Assembly: GCA_041583135.1 (NCBI GenBank)
Contig: JBFHGJ010000013.1
Coordinates: forward strand, 13,495-77,494
DNA: 64,000 bases
DNA from: JABSOG01 sp041583135
Lineage (GTDB): Bacteria > Pseudomonadota > Gammaproteobacteria > Enterobacterales > Alteromonadaceae
Reading direction: 5' to 3'
Of the stretch, positions 35,088 to 43,417 are shown piece after piece. A program made the position numbers and the translations under genes. Under the pieces are notes generated by a model that made no database searches, was not told the DNA's origin, and saw nothing but the letters and a program-made list of their open reading frames with translations. The stretch's first letter is position 1; each line of letters starts with the position of its first letter.

Positions 35088-35836
35088 CAGCGTAATACCT
35101 CTTCAAGTTCCAGTGCGGCGTCAGAGCGCTCGTCACGATATTTGACAATCATCGGGCAAGACAGCGACAAACCTTGCGCTTTAGCCCATGGTGTATTTAC
35201 TGGGCGCGCGCCGGGCACTACAACCGCGCCTTCAGGAATTGGCGCACCTTTTGGCAATACGGTTTCATTAACACAGTCATAGACGGCAATCGCAGCAGAT
35301 AACGACACGCCCGGCGCTATCACTGCGCGACGACCGACGATCACGCCCTCAACCAAGACAGCGCCTGCGCCGATAAAGGCGTCGTCTTCTACCACAACAG
35401 GGTTGGCACCAATAGGCTCCAGCACGCCACCAATTTGTACACCGGCACTAACGTGAACGTTTTTGCCGATTTGTGCGCACGAACCAATCAACGCGTGTGA
35501 ATCAACCATGCTGCCAGTATCAACAAAAGCGCCGATATTGATGTAGGCCGGCGGCATGATGATCACGCCCGGTGCCACATAGGCACCACGTCTAACCGCA
35601 GAACCACCGGGCACTAAGCGCACGTTGTCCTCGGTAGTGAACTGCCTAGGCGGCAAATTGCCTTTATCGACAAACCCTTGATAAGCCCTTTCATAGTTGC
35701 TGTTGGCACCCGCTTTAAAGGCGTCTAAAATCGCCTCTTTGGCAAAGGTGTTGGCTTCCCATTGACCTTGTTCGTTGCGGTTGGCCGCGCGCACTTCGCC
35801 GCGCTCTAATTGATCTAAAATGATTTCCCAGCTCAT
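35087..35836 (-). CDS. dapD: 2,3,4,5-tetrahydropyridine-2,6-dicarboxylate N-succinyltransferase
   Basis: 249 residues. Left-handed beta-helix of hexapeptide repeats; RLVPGGSAVRRGAYVAPGVI, the PPAYINIGAFVDTGSMVDSH segment, GSCAQIGKNVHVSAGVQIGG and VLEPIGANPVVVEDDAFIGA match DapD. The N-terminal helical domain is shorter than in E. coli (274). It uses succinyl-CoA to form N-succinyl-2-amino-6-oxopimelate. Overlaps dapA by four bases. Confidence 0.9.
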   Translation of the reverse strand: MSWEIILDQLERGEVRAANRNEQGQWEANTFAKEAILDAFKAGANSNYERAYQGFVDKGNLPPRQFTTEDNVRLVPGGSAVRRGAYVAPGVIIMPPAYINIGAFVDTGSMVDSHALIGSCAQIGKNVHVSAGVQIGGVLEPIGANPVVVEDDAFIGAGAVLVEGVIVGRRAVIAPGVSLSAAIAVYDCVNETVLPKGAPIPEGAVVVPGARPVNTPWAKAQGLSLSCPMIVKYRDERSDAALELEEVLR

Positions 35837-36777
35837 TGCAGTGACTCCTGTGTGGTAAAACTGTGATTAACTGATTGACCGGCGGCAGCCAAATCTGCCA
35901 TCCAGCTTTGAATGGATTGGTCGGCATCGACCAGAGAGACATCACTATCGACCTCTAAGTGCGTCAATGGCGAACGTAAAATCGGCGTACCGATAGTTTC
36001 AAGTTGGTGCATCAATACCTTAACCGGTATCGGGTTAGCCGCAACGCCAAGGCGGTCTAAGGCGTAAGACCAGCGTTGTTCAATAGGCGCATCGAGGTTG
36101 GTCAAGTGATAAGCGACATAATCATGGGTTGCTTGTGGCCAGGCATTGGAACACACTGACACCAACCCTTTGGCATTGAGCTGAGCGTGCTGCGGAAACA
36201 GGCCATCGTCACCACTATACATGGCAACATGAGGGCAAGCTTCGCTATATTGTGCAAAGCGCGCTAAATCGCCACTGGCTTCTTTCATCGCCCAAAAATT
36301 GTCGTACTCAGTCAGTGCACCCAGCGCTTCAACATCCAGGTTTAGCCCGGTACGCGATGGCACGTTGTAAATCATGCAAGGTTTGGTCGCTGCGCCAAGC
36401 AACTCGCTAAACCACTGAATTTGGCCGTTTTTGCCCGGCCTTGCATACATGGGTGAAGCCAACAGATAAGCGTCGATTTGCAGCGCGTTACATCGCTCAA
36501 TCCAGCTTACCTGATGTGCCAAATCAAACCCGCCGACAGCGACCATCAAGGGCACCTGTGGCTCTAACCCAACCACAAACTCGACAATGTTCTGATGCTC
36601 TTGTGTGCTCAATGCCAACCCTTCGCCCGTACTACCAAGCAGCAAAATACCGTTTTGCGCCTGCTGCTGTTGCGCCACCAATGCCTTAAGTGAGGCGTAA
36701 TCGACTTGCCCCTGCTCGGTCATCGGGGTGATCAGGGCGGTCCATAGCGGGTATTCGTTTAAGTTAAAACGAGACAT
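35833..36777 (-). CDS. dapA: 4-hydroxy-tetrahydrodipicolinate synthase
   Basis: 314 residues, (beta-alpha)8 aldolase. WTALITPMTEQGQVDY, LLGSTGEGLALSTQEH, the tyrosine motif YNVPSRTGLNLD and the Schiff-base lysine in FWAMKEASGDL are present. Condenses pyruvate with aspartate semialdehyde. Slightly longer than E. coli DapA (292), with an extra C-terminal tail. One base separates it from dapB. Confidence 0.93.
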   Translation of the reverse strand: MSRFNLNEYPLWTALITPMTEQGQVDYASLKALVAQQQQAQNGILLLGSTGEGLALSTQEHQNIVEFVVGLEPQVPLMVAVGGFDLAHQVSWIERCNALQIDAYLLASPMYARPGKNGQIQWFSELLGAATKPCMIYNVPSRTGLNLDVEALGALTEYDNFWAMKEASGDLARFAQYSEACPHVAMYSGDDGLFPQHAQLNAKGLVSVCSNAWPQATHDYVAYHLTNLDAPIEQRWSYALDRLGVAANPIPVKVLMHQLETIGTPILRSPLTHLEVDSDVSLVDADQSIQSWMADLAAAGQSVNHSFTTQESLQ

Positions 36778-36778
36778 G

Positions 36779-37492
36779 TTAAAAGGCTCCTTCGCTCATT
36801 TGTACGGTGGCTAAATGGTTGTCTACCAATGCCGAAAAAGGATGTGCGCCAAAAGGCACGTTCGATAGGTTTGCCGCCGCCCAAAGCGCGCCTTGGGCAA
36901 ACAAGGCGCGATCTTTGGCTTCGTGGCGTATTTCAATTTGTTCAAACTCGGTTTCGACAAACAGCTGATGTAAACCTTTGACGTCACCTTCGCGTATCGA
37001 CTCAATGTCACAATCATGGCCCAACCAATCGCGCCATGAGATTGCCGTGCCACTTGGCGCATCGAGCTTGTTGGTATGGTGAGTTTCGCTGATACGATAG
37101 CTCGGCTGGCCGTAAAGCAGCGGGCTTTGTCCTAGAATTTGCAAGCAACGACGCACTAGGTTCATGCCAAGACTAAAGTTATGAGACAAAACCCAGCGCG
37201 ACTGGCTGTTATTGATTTGCGCCCACAGTGCCCTTGACCAGTGATAACCTGTGGTGCCACAGACTACGTGCACACCCGACTCAAGCAATACAGGCACGAT
37301 ATCGCCCATTGCCGTAGGCGGCACAAACACGATGGCAACATCTACACCCTGCAAGGCTTGTGCACTTATCGGGTTATCTTGATCAAACACACCAGAAAGG
37401 CTTGCAACAGTCGATTGTTCAATTAGCTCAACCACCGCACTACCGGTGCGACCATTGCCAATCACAGCGATGTTCAACGGCGAATCACTCAT
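36779..37492 (-). CDS. dapB: 4-hydroxy-tetrahydrodipicolinate reductase, short form
   Basis: 237 residues from the ATG at 37492; the frame is open upstream to 37594, but that stretch overlaps lysC. Rossmann segment NIAVIGNGRTGSAVVELI, then CGTTGY, NFSLGMNL and the family signature ETHHTNKLDAPSGTA. About 35 residues shorter than E. coli DapB, as in some other bacteria. Overlaps the lysC 3' end by eight bases, implying coupled translation. Confidence 0.9.
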   Translation of the reverse strand: MSDSPLNIAVIGNGRTGSAVVELIEQSTVASLSGVFDQDNPISAQALQGVDVAIVFVPPTAMGDIVPVLLESGVHVVCGTTGYHWSRALWAQINNSQSRWVLSHNFSLGMNLVRRCLQILGQSPLLYGQPSYRISETHHTNKLDAPSGTAISWRDWLGHDCDIESIREGDVKGLHQLFVETEFEQIEIRHEAKDRALFAQGALWAAANLSNVPFGAHPFSALVDNHLATVQMSEGAF

Positions 37493-38846
37493 GGCATTCA
37501 CCTTGTTCAAACAACGCACGATGTAGCGTGTTGACAACATCATTGGCTTCGTTTTGTTCAACCAAAAAGCACAGGTTGTGACTTGAGGCGCCATGGCAGA
37601 TCAGACGCAGATTATAAGGCGCCAATAGACTGAACAATTGCGCAGAAACGCCCGCTTGCTGCTCTAGGTTGTTGCCAACCAGAGCAACCAGCGCCAGTTG
37701 CTGCTCGATTTTTACCTCACAGATCTCGCGCAGTTCGGCAAGCGCCGATTCTGTCAATTCAGCCTGCTTAGAACCGACATCATCGAGCGTTAACGCAACG
37801 CTGACCTCAGAGGTGGTCACCAAATCGACACTGATCTTGTGCTTGGCCAAAATGCTAAATACCTGCGCTAAAAAGCCGTGACGATGGAGCATGTTAAGGC
37901 TAGTCACAGTCACCAGCGTTTGCTGATTGCGCACTGCTAGAGCACGGTAGTTGGGGGCACTGTCAACAACATTGCGGATCCAAGTTCCGCCCTGCTCCGG
38001 GGCCTTTGATGAACCGACAAACACAGCGATATCACGACGGATCGCAGGCCATAATGTCGAGGGGTGTAATACTTTAGCGCCGAAGGTCGAAAGCTCAGCC
38101 GCTTCGATAAAGCTTATCTCATCGATGGCATAAGCATTTTGCACCACGCGCGGATCGGTCGTATAAATGCCTTTTACGTCTGTCCATATCTCCACTGCTT
38201 GTGCGCCTAAAGCTTCAGCAAAAAGGGCCGCGCTATAATCGCTACCGCCTCTGCCGAGCGTTGTGATATTACCGCGACTGTCAGCGCCGATAAAACCTTG
38301 CGTAACAACAATGCCGTGCTCGGTCAAAGGCGCTATCAAAGCTTGTGCACGGCTGGCAATTTGTTCTATATCCGGCTGGGCACGGCCAAACTGGCTATCG
38401 GTCAGCATCACTTCGGTGGCATCAAACCAATGGGCATTGGCGCCGCGTTCGCACAACAGCTGTGTGAATAAGGTCGAAGACAAACGCTCGCCAAATGACA
38501 AGATCTCATCGGCCAATTGCAGGCTATAGCACTGCGAAATATGCTCCACGGCAGAGTGTAACGCCAAAAGCAACGAGTCAATGGCTTGGCTAGCGTGTTC
38601 ATTATCACTGATATCCGCCATCACAGTTTTGTGATGCTGGCCAATTTCCGCCAGCAGCGTAGCACGGTGTTCGGCGCTACTGTCTTTACTGCCAAGCAAA
38701 ACGAGCTTATTGGTAATACCCGAGCAAGCACTCAGTACCACCACTGAAATATTGTCATTGTTTAACACGATATCGGCGCAACGAGACATCGCCGCAAGGT
38801 CGGCCATACTGGTGCCGCCAAATTTGGCAACATGTAGTGTGTTCAT
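37485..38846 (-). CDS. lysC: aspartate kinase, lysine-sensitive type
   Basis: 453 residues. KFGGTSMADL, VVVLSACSGITNKL, the catalytic FIGADSRGNITTLGRGGSDYSA and two C-terminal ACT domains (about 300-453, with TSEVSVALTLDD) match the monofunctional LysC of E. coli (449). First committed step from aspartate. First gene of the operon; controlled by the lysine riboswitch upstream and probably by allosteric lysine inhibition. Confidence 0.95.
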   Translation of the reverse strand: MNTLHVAKFGGTSMADLAAMSRCADIVLNNDNISVVVLSACSGITNKLVLLGSKDSSAEHRATLLAEIGQHHKTVMADISDNEHASQAIDSLLLALHSAVEHISQCYSLQLADEILSFGERLSSTLFTQLLCERGANAHWFDATEVMLTDSQFGRAQPDIEQIASRAQALIAPLTEHGIVVTQGFIGADSRGNITTLGRGGSDYSAALFAEALGAQAVEIWTDVKGIYTTDPRVVQNAYAIDEISFIEAAELSTFGAKVLHPSTLWPAIRRDIAVFVGSSKAPEQGGTWIRNVVDSAPNYRALAVRNQQTLVTVTSLNMLHRHGFLAQVFSILAKHKISVDLVTTSEVSVALTLDDVGSKQAELTESALAELREICEVKIEQQLALVALVGNNLEQQAGVSAQLFSLLAPYNLRLICHGASSHNLCFLVEQNEANDVVNTLHRALFEQGECHE

Positions 38847-38946
38847 TTTTTATAAGATCCAAAATTCAAGCAACAGAAAAGGCGCTCGCCCAGTTGAGCA
38901 AACATGTATTTTTAACGCTTTGGTAATTAATTCTTTCTAATAAGCT

Positions 38947-38981
38947 TAAAAAGAACGTTTTAGCCTGTTACGCCAACAGGC
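38947..38981 (-). terminator. terminator-like hairpin in the lysC leader, proximal
   Basis: Minus strand: GCCTGTT, five bases, AACAGGC (38981-38963), followed by TAAAACGTTCTTTTT. It overlaps the stop codon of the 48-codon leader ORF, so a ribosome there would affect its folding. Confidence 0.5.
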
Positions 38982-39114
38982 GTTTAAGCTTGAAGACAGG
39001 TTTAAGTTGTGCAGCAGTTTGAGAATAAATCGGCAAAAACAAGGTCAGGTCGCCACAGCCGAATGGCCTGACGCTTCGATTGAAATCATTGTAAGTAAAG
39101 CTGTTAATGTTCAT
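38968..39114 (-). CDS. 48-codon leader ORF between the lysine riboswitch and lysC
   Basis: ATG at 39114 preceded by CGAGAG; the product begins MNINSFTYNDFNRSVRPFGC and ends with three lysines in seven residues (LKPVFKLKR) before LLA. Too short for a known domain and not recognised. It spans two terminator-like hairpins, one inside and one over its stop codon, which fits either a leader peptide coupling lysine supply to termination or a small conserved protein. The remaining 120 bases to lysC are AT-rich with no feature. Confidence 0.45.
   Translation of the reverse strand: MNINSFTYNDFNRSVRPFGCGDLTLFLPIYSQTAAQLKPVFKLKRLLA
39035..39072 (-). terminator. terminator-like hairpin in the lysC leader, distal
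   Basis: Minus strand: GTCAGG (39072-39067), a 17-base loop, CCTGAC (39049-39044), then CTTGTTTTTG. It is the first T-tailed hairpin after the riboswitch and lies inside the 48-codon ORF, making it a candidate expression platform. Confidence 0.5.
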
Positions 39115-39244
39115 TGTTCAACTCTCGAACCTAATACTACAGCGCGCGCAACACCAGCAGGCGACTGCAATGTTTAACTGTTCGGGGAGTTTGGGGTATA
39201 TATAGAATGACCTCTAGGCAAGGTCAGCATTACCACCAGAAACT

Positions 39245-39412
39245 CTCCACCAAGGTTTGGTGACAGTTGCGAGGATTCAGCCTCAACAACCGACAATGTT
39301 TCTCATCAACTAAAAACATCGCCTCGGCGTTAATCCCCATTACTTAAGGTCTCTGGCTATTGATGGCCTCGCTTAAGCTACCTGGTTAACGCTCCTCTTC
39401 CGGCCCTCATGA
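39245..39412 (-). ncRNA. lysine riboswitch (L box)
   Basis: Read on the minus strand, the conserved core elements occur in order and closely match the E. coli lysC leader: GGCCGGAAGAGGAGCG (from 39405), a variable stem, GGGGATTAACGCCGAGGCGA, TTGTCGG, and GAGGCTGAATCCTC followed by CAACTGTCACC (ending about 39258). Lysine binding to this RNA lowers lysC expression in many bacteria. Downstream, CACCAAACCTTGGTG can form an extra hairpin. The exact ends need a covariance-model fit. Confidence 0.95.
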
Positions 39413-39434
39413 CGAGGGATAGGTGTAGTAGAAC

Positions 39435-39462
39435 ATTTTATTGTTGGACGGTCAACCCACAA
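39435..39462 (-). promoter_or_regulatory. candidate promoter of the lysine operon
   Basis: TTGTGG (39462-39457), 16 bases, TAAAAT (39440-39435) on the minus strand would start transcription about 15 bases before the riboswitch. Reasonable but imperfect hexamers. Confidence 0.35.
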
Positions 39463-39618
39463 AACCAATAAAAATAACCAATTTAGCTTTGGTCTGACCT
39501 CAGTTAATTAGATTTATACGCTTTATGACACTTTTAAGAAGCAAAGTCGATAAAACTTTAGGTTTTTTGATACAACAGGAGGTTGCCGAAGCCACCTGGC
39601 AAGAAGAAAGAAGGTAGG

Positions 39619-39641
39619 TAAAAGAGTCAGTCCCTTGACTC
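39619..39641 (-). terminator. terminator of the Asp-box protein gene
   Basis: Minus strand: GAGTCA, six bases, TGACTC, then TTTTAC, 20 bases after the stop codon. Confidence 0.7.
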
Positions 39642-39660
39642 TCATTAACACGAATGGCGG

Positions 39661-42600
39661 TTATTTAACCCGGCGGCGAGCAACACCACCAAGGCCAATC
39701 AGAGCCAATAGGCTTAACCAGCCGAAACTACCCCCTGACTTTGGTTTTTCGACGCTAAAGCTAACCTGCTGGCTATGACTGGCGTTTTGCGCCTGTCCAT
39801 CGTTTGCCGTAATGGTAAAGCTGGCCGAACCATGTTCTTTGCCGATAGGCGCCAATTTCAACTGTCCAGTCTCTGTATCAAAGGCCACATTGGCAAAGCT
39901 CACCGTTTGCGGTGACACGCTGTAAGAAACGCTCTGCGCTTGCTCATCTTGAGGCACCTCAGAAGGTTTTACCGTTGCCACAGTAACAAATTGATTTTGA
40001 CCGGCTTTAACACTGGTTGTGCCGGTTTGCACAGTGAATACCGGCGCGTCGTTGACTGGCTTGACTTTGATCGTCAAACGACCAGTGGTTGAGGTCACTG
40101 TGTCTTGGCTTAATGTATACCAACCAACCGTAACACTGCCATTGTAATCAGCGTCCGGTGTAAAGCTAAGTTTGTCTAAGCTGGCCACATCGAATGCACC
40201 GGCTTCGGCAACGGCTTCACCATTAAAGCTGAGCGTACCGTGCTCAGGCAATGCGCTCAATCCAACTTTGTCATAGCTTGGTCTACCACCGGCAAATTGA
40301 CTAAAGGTCGCAGCCGAAAAGCTAACGGCGACATCCTCATCGGTGCTGACACTCACTGCCGCTGCGGCAGGCAAAGTTGATAGTTCAACTTTATATGCGC
40401 TGCGGCCATGGGTAAAGGCATATAGATGACCGTTACTGATCTCAAGATGTGCCACAGCGGTATTGGCAAAACCACTGCCGTCGATAGACCAGTTGCGTCC
40501 GGCATCGACAGAAACAAAAATGCCAAGATCTGTACCGACAAACAAACGCGCAGTGTTATCAGGGTCGATAACAATAGTATTGACCGGCACATCCGGCAAA
40601 CCATTACTATCGCCCATATTATCGATGGCATTCCAGCTTAAACCGCCATCAACGGTCTTATAGATATGATTGACACCGAAGGTCGAATAAGTGACGTAGG
40701 CGACGCGGTTGTTGGTTGGACTAATCGCCACGTCAGAAACATAACCGTCTGAGGGTTTAACTGTCGTCCACGCCGTATTGGCATCGGTAGTCGTTGCAGA
40801 GGTGCTGATCAACAATGAACCTTTGTTGGTACCGGCAATAACTCTATCAGAATTGCCCGGCGCTACCGCCCACTCTGATACAACCGCGCCATCAAGGGTA
40901 GGAGCACTTGCCTGAACCCAGTTGTCGCCCTTATCTTCTGTGCGCCATAGACGGTCATTACCGATCCACAAACGGTCCGGGTTATTTTGATCCATCGTAT
41001 AAGGAGTAATGAACGGGAAGCTCGCACCGGCGTCAATACCGTTGGTGGCATCAACCCAGTCACTTTGTTCAGGGTCAAAACGGGTCAAAGACAAACCGGT
41101 ATATTCACCGTAAATAACATCAGGGTTTCGTGGGTCAACAGCAACCCAACCACCATCACCGCCAAGGACGCGCATCCAGCTAGTATCACCGAACTGCTCG
41201 GCGCCGAGCAACGTGCCGTTATCTTGCGTGCCACCGAAATAAACGCTGCCATCAGGATAGACCGCACCATGATAAAACTGCGTAATGGCCAGTTCATTGT
41301 TAAGCTCTTGCCATGTAACGGTGCCGTCATCTACCGGTACCCCACAGATATTGCCGATATCGTATAAGCCGCCTCGTGCATTATCCGTTTTGTGCACACC
41401 ACCGTCATTACCGACATACATAGTGGTATTGGTTTGACCATCGTAGTTCGGATGGAAAGTAATAATATGCTGGTCGGCATGGTTGTACATGCCATCGCCT
41501 GGCGTCGCCCACCAGCGGCTTGCCGGGGCCCAGTTGGAGCCAGCATCATCTGAACGCCACAAATCAATGCCACCAACCCATACAATGTCCGAGTCTACCG
41601 GGTCAACTTTAATAATATTGTCATACCAGCCTTGATTGTAATACGAACGAGAATCGCCCCAGCCACATTCAGGAAACAGGCCGAATACGGGGTTGGACAA
41701 CAACAAGCGGTTAACCACATTTTCGTTTTGCGCAGAGTTTTTCACCGTCCATGTTTGGCCGGCATCGTCACTGCGATACAATTTATAGAATCCATAACGC
41801 AATTCGCTGCTGTCATAGGCATTGGAAGCCGCCAAAGCGTAAATAACATCGCTGTTAGAAGGCGCAACAGATAAAGTGGTGCGGCCAAGCAAGTCGTCGC
41901 TGATCACCGCCTCAAAGCTTGCGCCACTATCGGCACTGCGATAGACCGTCGCACCTGAGAAAGAGCCACAGCTGAGCAAAACAACATCCTGCCCTTCTTC
42001 GCCAGTGGTCAATTTAACGTCCATACAACCGTCGGTGTTTGGCGCATCGAGCAATTTATCCCAGCTTTGACCGTTGTCGTTGGACTTAAATAGTCCCGTT
42101 GCTGTTGCGGCATAAAGACGCCCTTCGGCGGCTTGGCTTAATGCCAGCTTGTTCACATAGCGAAAATCGGCGTTATGCGCGGTGCTGCTCAGCTGAGTCC
42201 AAGTTTCACCAGCATCTTCAGTGACAAAAATACCATCACCGCGTAATGCATCTGAGTTAAAGAAGCCTTCGCCGGTACCGGCAAAAATGCGTTTGTTGTC
42301 ATGAGGCGACATTTCAAGGGAGCTGATCGCAAGATTGACCATGGTATCGTCCAGTGGCGACCAGCTTTGCCCTGCGTTGGTGCTTTTCCATACCCCACCG
42401 GCAACACCTGCGGTATACATCACCTCAGGCGTTTGCGGATCAATTAACAGGGAGCGGGTTCTGCCGCCGATGTTACCGGGTCCTAAGTTTTGCCAGTGCT
42501 TAACCACACCCGGTTCTACCGAATCGTCAGCACTGCGCATCATCGCGTTTTGTGAAGGCAGGATCTTGTTCGATTCAATTGCGTACTGCGACATGCCTCT

Positions 42601-42882
42601 GATGTGTTTGAGGGCGATACCATAGCGTTCATTGGGAATATAGTCACTGCCTAAAGGCGCTCGCTGGCTCAAGTAAAACTTAATTGCCTCTTGTGGCTTG
42701 TCGGTTCTTTTTGGGTGTGAGTCTTTGTGCGCTTTCTTTTGCGCAAGATACGCCATCTTATCGGCGGAAATATTGAACTTTTGGCCTTCGCCATGACCTA
42801 ACTGCACATAAGCGACTGTAGAGACTGCAACGGCGGCAGCGACGCACAGTGAAAGCGTTGAACGTTTGAATGTGATCTGCAT
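39661..42882 (-). CDS. secreted Asp-box (BNR) propeller protein with a GlyGly-CTERM tail
   Basis: 1073 residues. An N-terminal signal/anchor helix (LSLCVAAAVAVSTVAYV) is followed from about residue 130 by a sialidase-like propeller with at least nine Asp-box repeats (for example STNAGQSWSP, TEDAGETWTQ, SDDAGQTWTV, TVDGGLSWNA, SVDAGRNWSI). Two Ig/cadherin-like modules (about 850-1040) come next. The C-terminus has a GG spacer, a hydrophobic helix (WLSLLALIGLGGVA) and RRR, the GlyGly-CTERM signal cut by rhombosortase. Propellers of this kind occur in sialidases, xyloglucanases and adhesins; no catalytic set was identified. Surface-anchored or secreted by type II is expected. Confidence 0.82.
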   Translation of the reverse strand: MQITFKRSTLSLCVAAAVAVSTVAYVQLGHGEGQKFNISADKMAYLAQKKAHKDSHPKRTDKPQEAIKFYLSQRAPLGSDYIPNERYGIALKHIRGMSQYAIESNKILPSQNAMMRSADDSVEPGVVKHWQNLGPGNIGGRTRSLLIDPQTPEVMYTAGVAGGVWKSTNAGQSWSPLDDTMVNLAISSLEMSPHDNKRIFAGTGEGFFNSDALRGDGIFVTEDAGETWTQLSSTAHNADFRYVNKLALSQAAEGRLYAATATGLFKSNDNGQSWDKLLDAPNTDGCMDVKLTTGEEGQDVVLLSCGSFSGATVYRSADSGASFEAVISDDLLGRTTLSVAPSNSDVIYALAASNAYDSSELRYGFYKLYRSDDAGQTWTVKNSAQNENVVNRLLLSNPVFGLFPECGWGDSRSYYNQGWYDNIIKVDPVDSDIVWVGGIDLWRSDDAGSNWAPASRWWATPGDGMYNHADQHIITFHPNYDGQTNTTMYVGNDGGVHKTDNARGGLYDIGNICGVPVDDGTVTWQELNNELAITQFYHGAVYPDGSVYFGGTQDNGTLLGAEQFGDTSWMRVLGGDGGWVAVDPRNPDVIYGEYTGLSLTRFDPEQSDWVDATNGIDAGASFPFITPYTMDQNNPDRLWIGNDRLWRTEDKGDNWVQASAPTLDGAVVSEWAVAPGNSDRVIAGTNKGSLLISTSATTTDANTAWTTVKPSDGYVSDVAISPTNNRVAYVTYSTFGVNHIYKTVDGGLSWNAIDNMGDSNGLPDVPVNTIVIDPDNTARLFVGTDLGIFVSVDAGRNWSIDGSGFANTAVAHLEISNGHLYAFTHGRSAYKVELSTLPAAAAVSVSTDEDVAVSFSAATFSQFAGGRPSYDKVGLSALPEHGTLSFNGEAVAEAGAFDVASLDKLSFTPDADYNGSVTVGWYTLSQDTVTSTTGRLTIKVKPVNDAPVFTVQTGTTSVKAGQNQFVTVATVKPSEVPQDEQAQSVSYSVSPQTVSFANVAFDTETGQLKLAPIGKEHGSASFTITANDGQAQNASHSQQVSFSVEKPKSGGSFGWLSLLALIGLGGVARRRVK

Positions 42883-43417
42883 ATGACTAATTTCTTCCTA
42901 CAAAAATCGTTGTCGATTGAATTACAGCGGTTAGCCGACACGAAACGGCCAACCGCTAAGCTTGCGGAAGTTAGCAAATAGTTATGCAAAGGCAAAATAC
43001 ACAGTTTGTTTTTGTATACAGCCATGAGAGATCGTTGTACGGACGGATACACAAGGTTACTTCCGGGTCCAAAGCTGACAAATTAAGGCTCGTACAAGGC
43101 TTTAACCCTTCAGTTTTCTCGGTTTTAAAAGTTTATATGCGATTGATATATAATGTTTTTATGGAATACGTATTGATATAGGTTCTTATGGAAATTTAAT
43201 AACCCTGAGTGTAAGCATTCTATTACGTCACCCAGATGTTTTGTCAAAAAGGTGTTTTTTAGGCAAAAATAGTGACTGGCATCTATGGGTTAATATGCAT
43301 GTTCCTGCCCAATTTAAACCACTTTTATGCAAAGTGTAAATTTTCCGTCACTATGTATCAACGCCCTATGCGATGTAATAAATCATTACAAATTGGCATA
43401 AGGCGTCCATCATTTGA
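42883..43417. other. gene-free interval with a leader hairpin
   Basis: 535 bases. AGCGGTT-A-GCCG, eight bases, CGGC-C-AACCGCT at 42926-42957 is a near-perfect hairpin 44 bases before the Asp-box gene start and could sit in its mRNA leader. The rest is AT-rich with several TATAAT-like hexamers around 43150 and no convincing gene. Confidence 0.4.

Noticed and set aside
37493..37594. Upstream start for dapB
   Set aside because: The extension lies inside lysC, and the Rossmann motif begins at residue 7 from the ATG at 37492.
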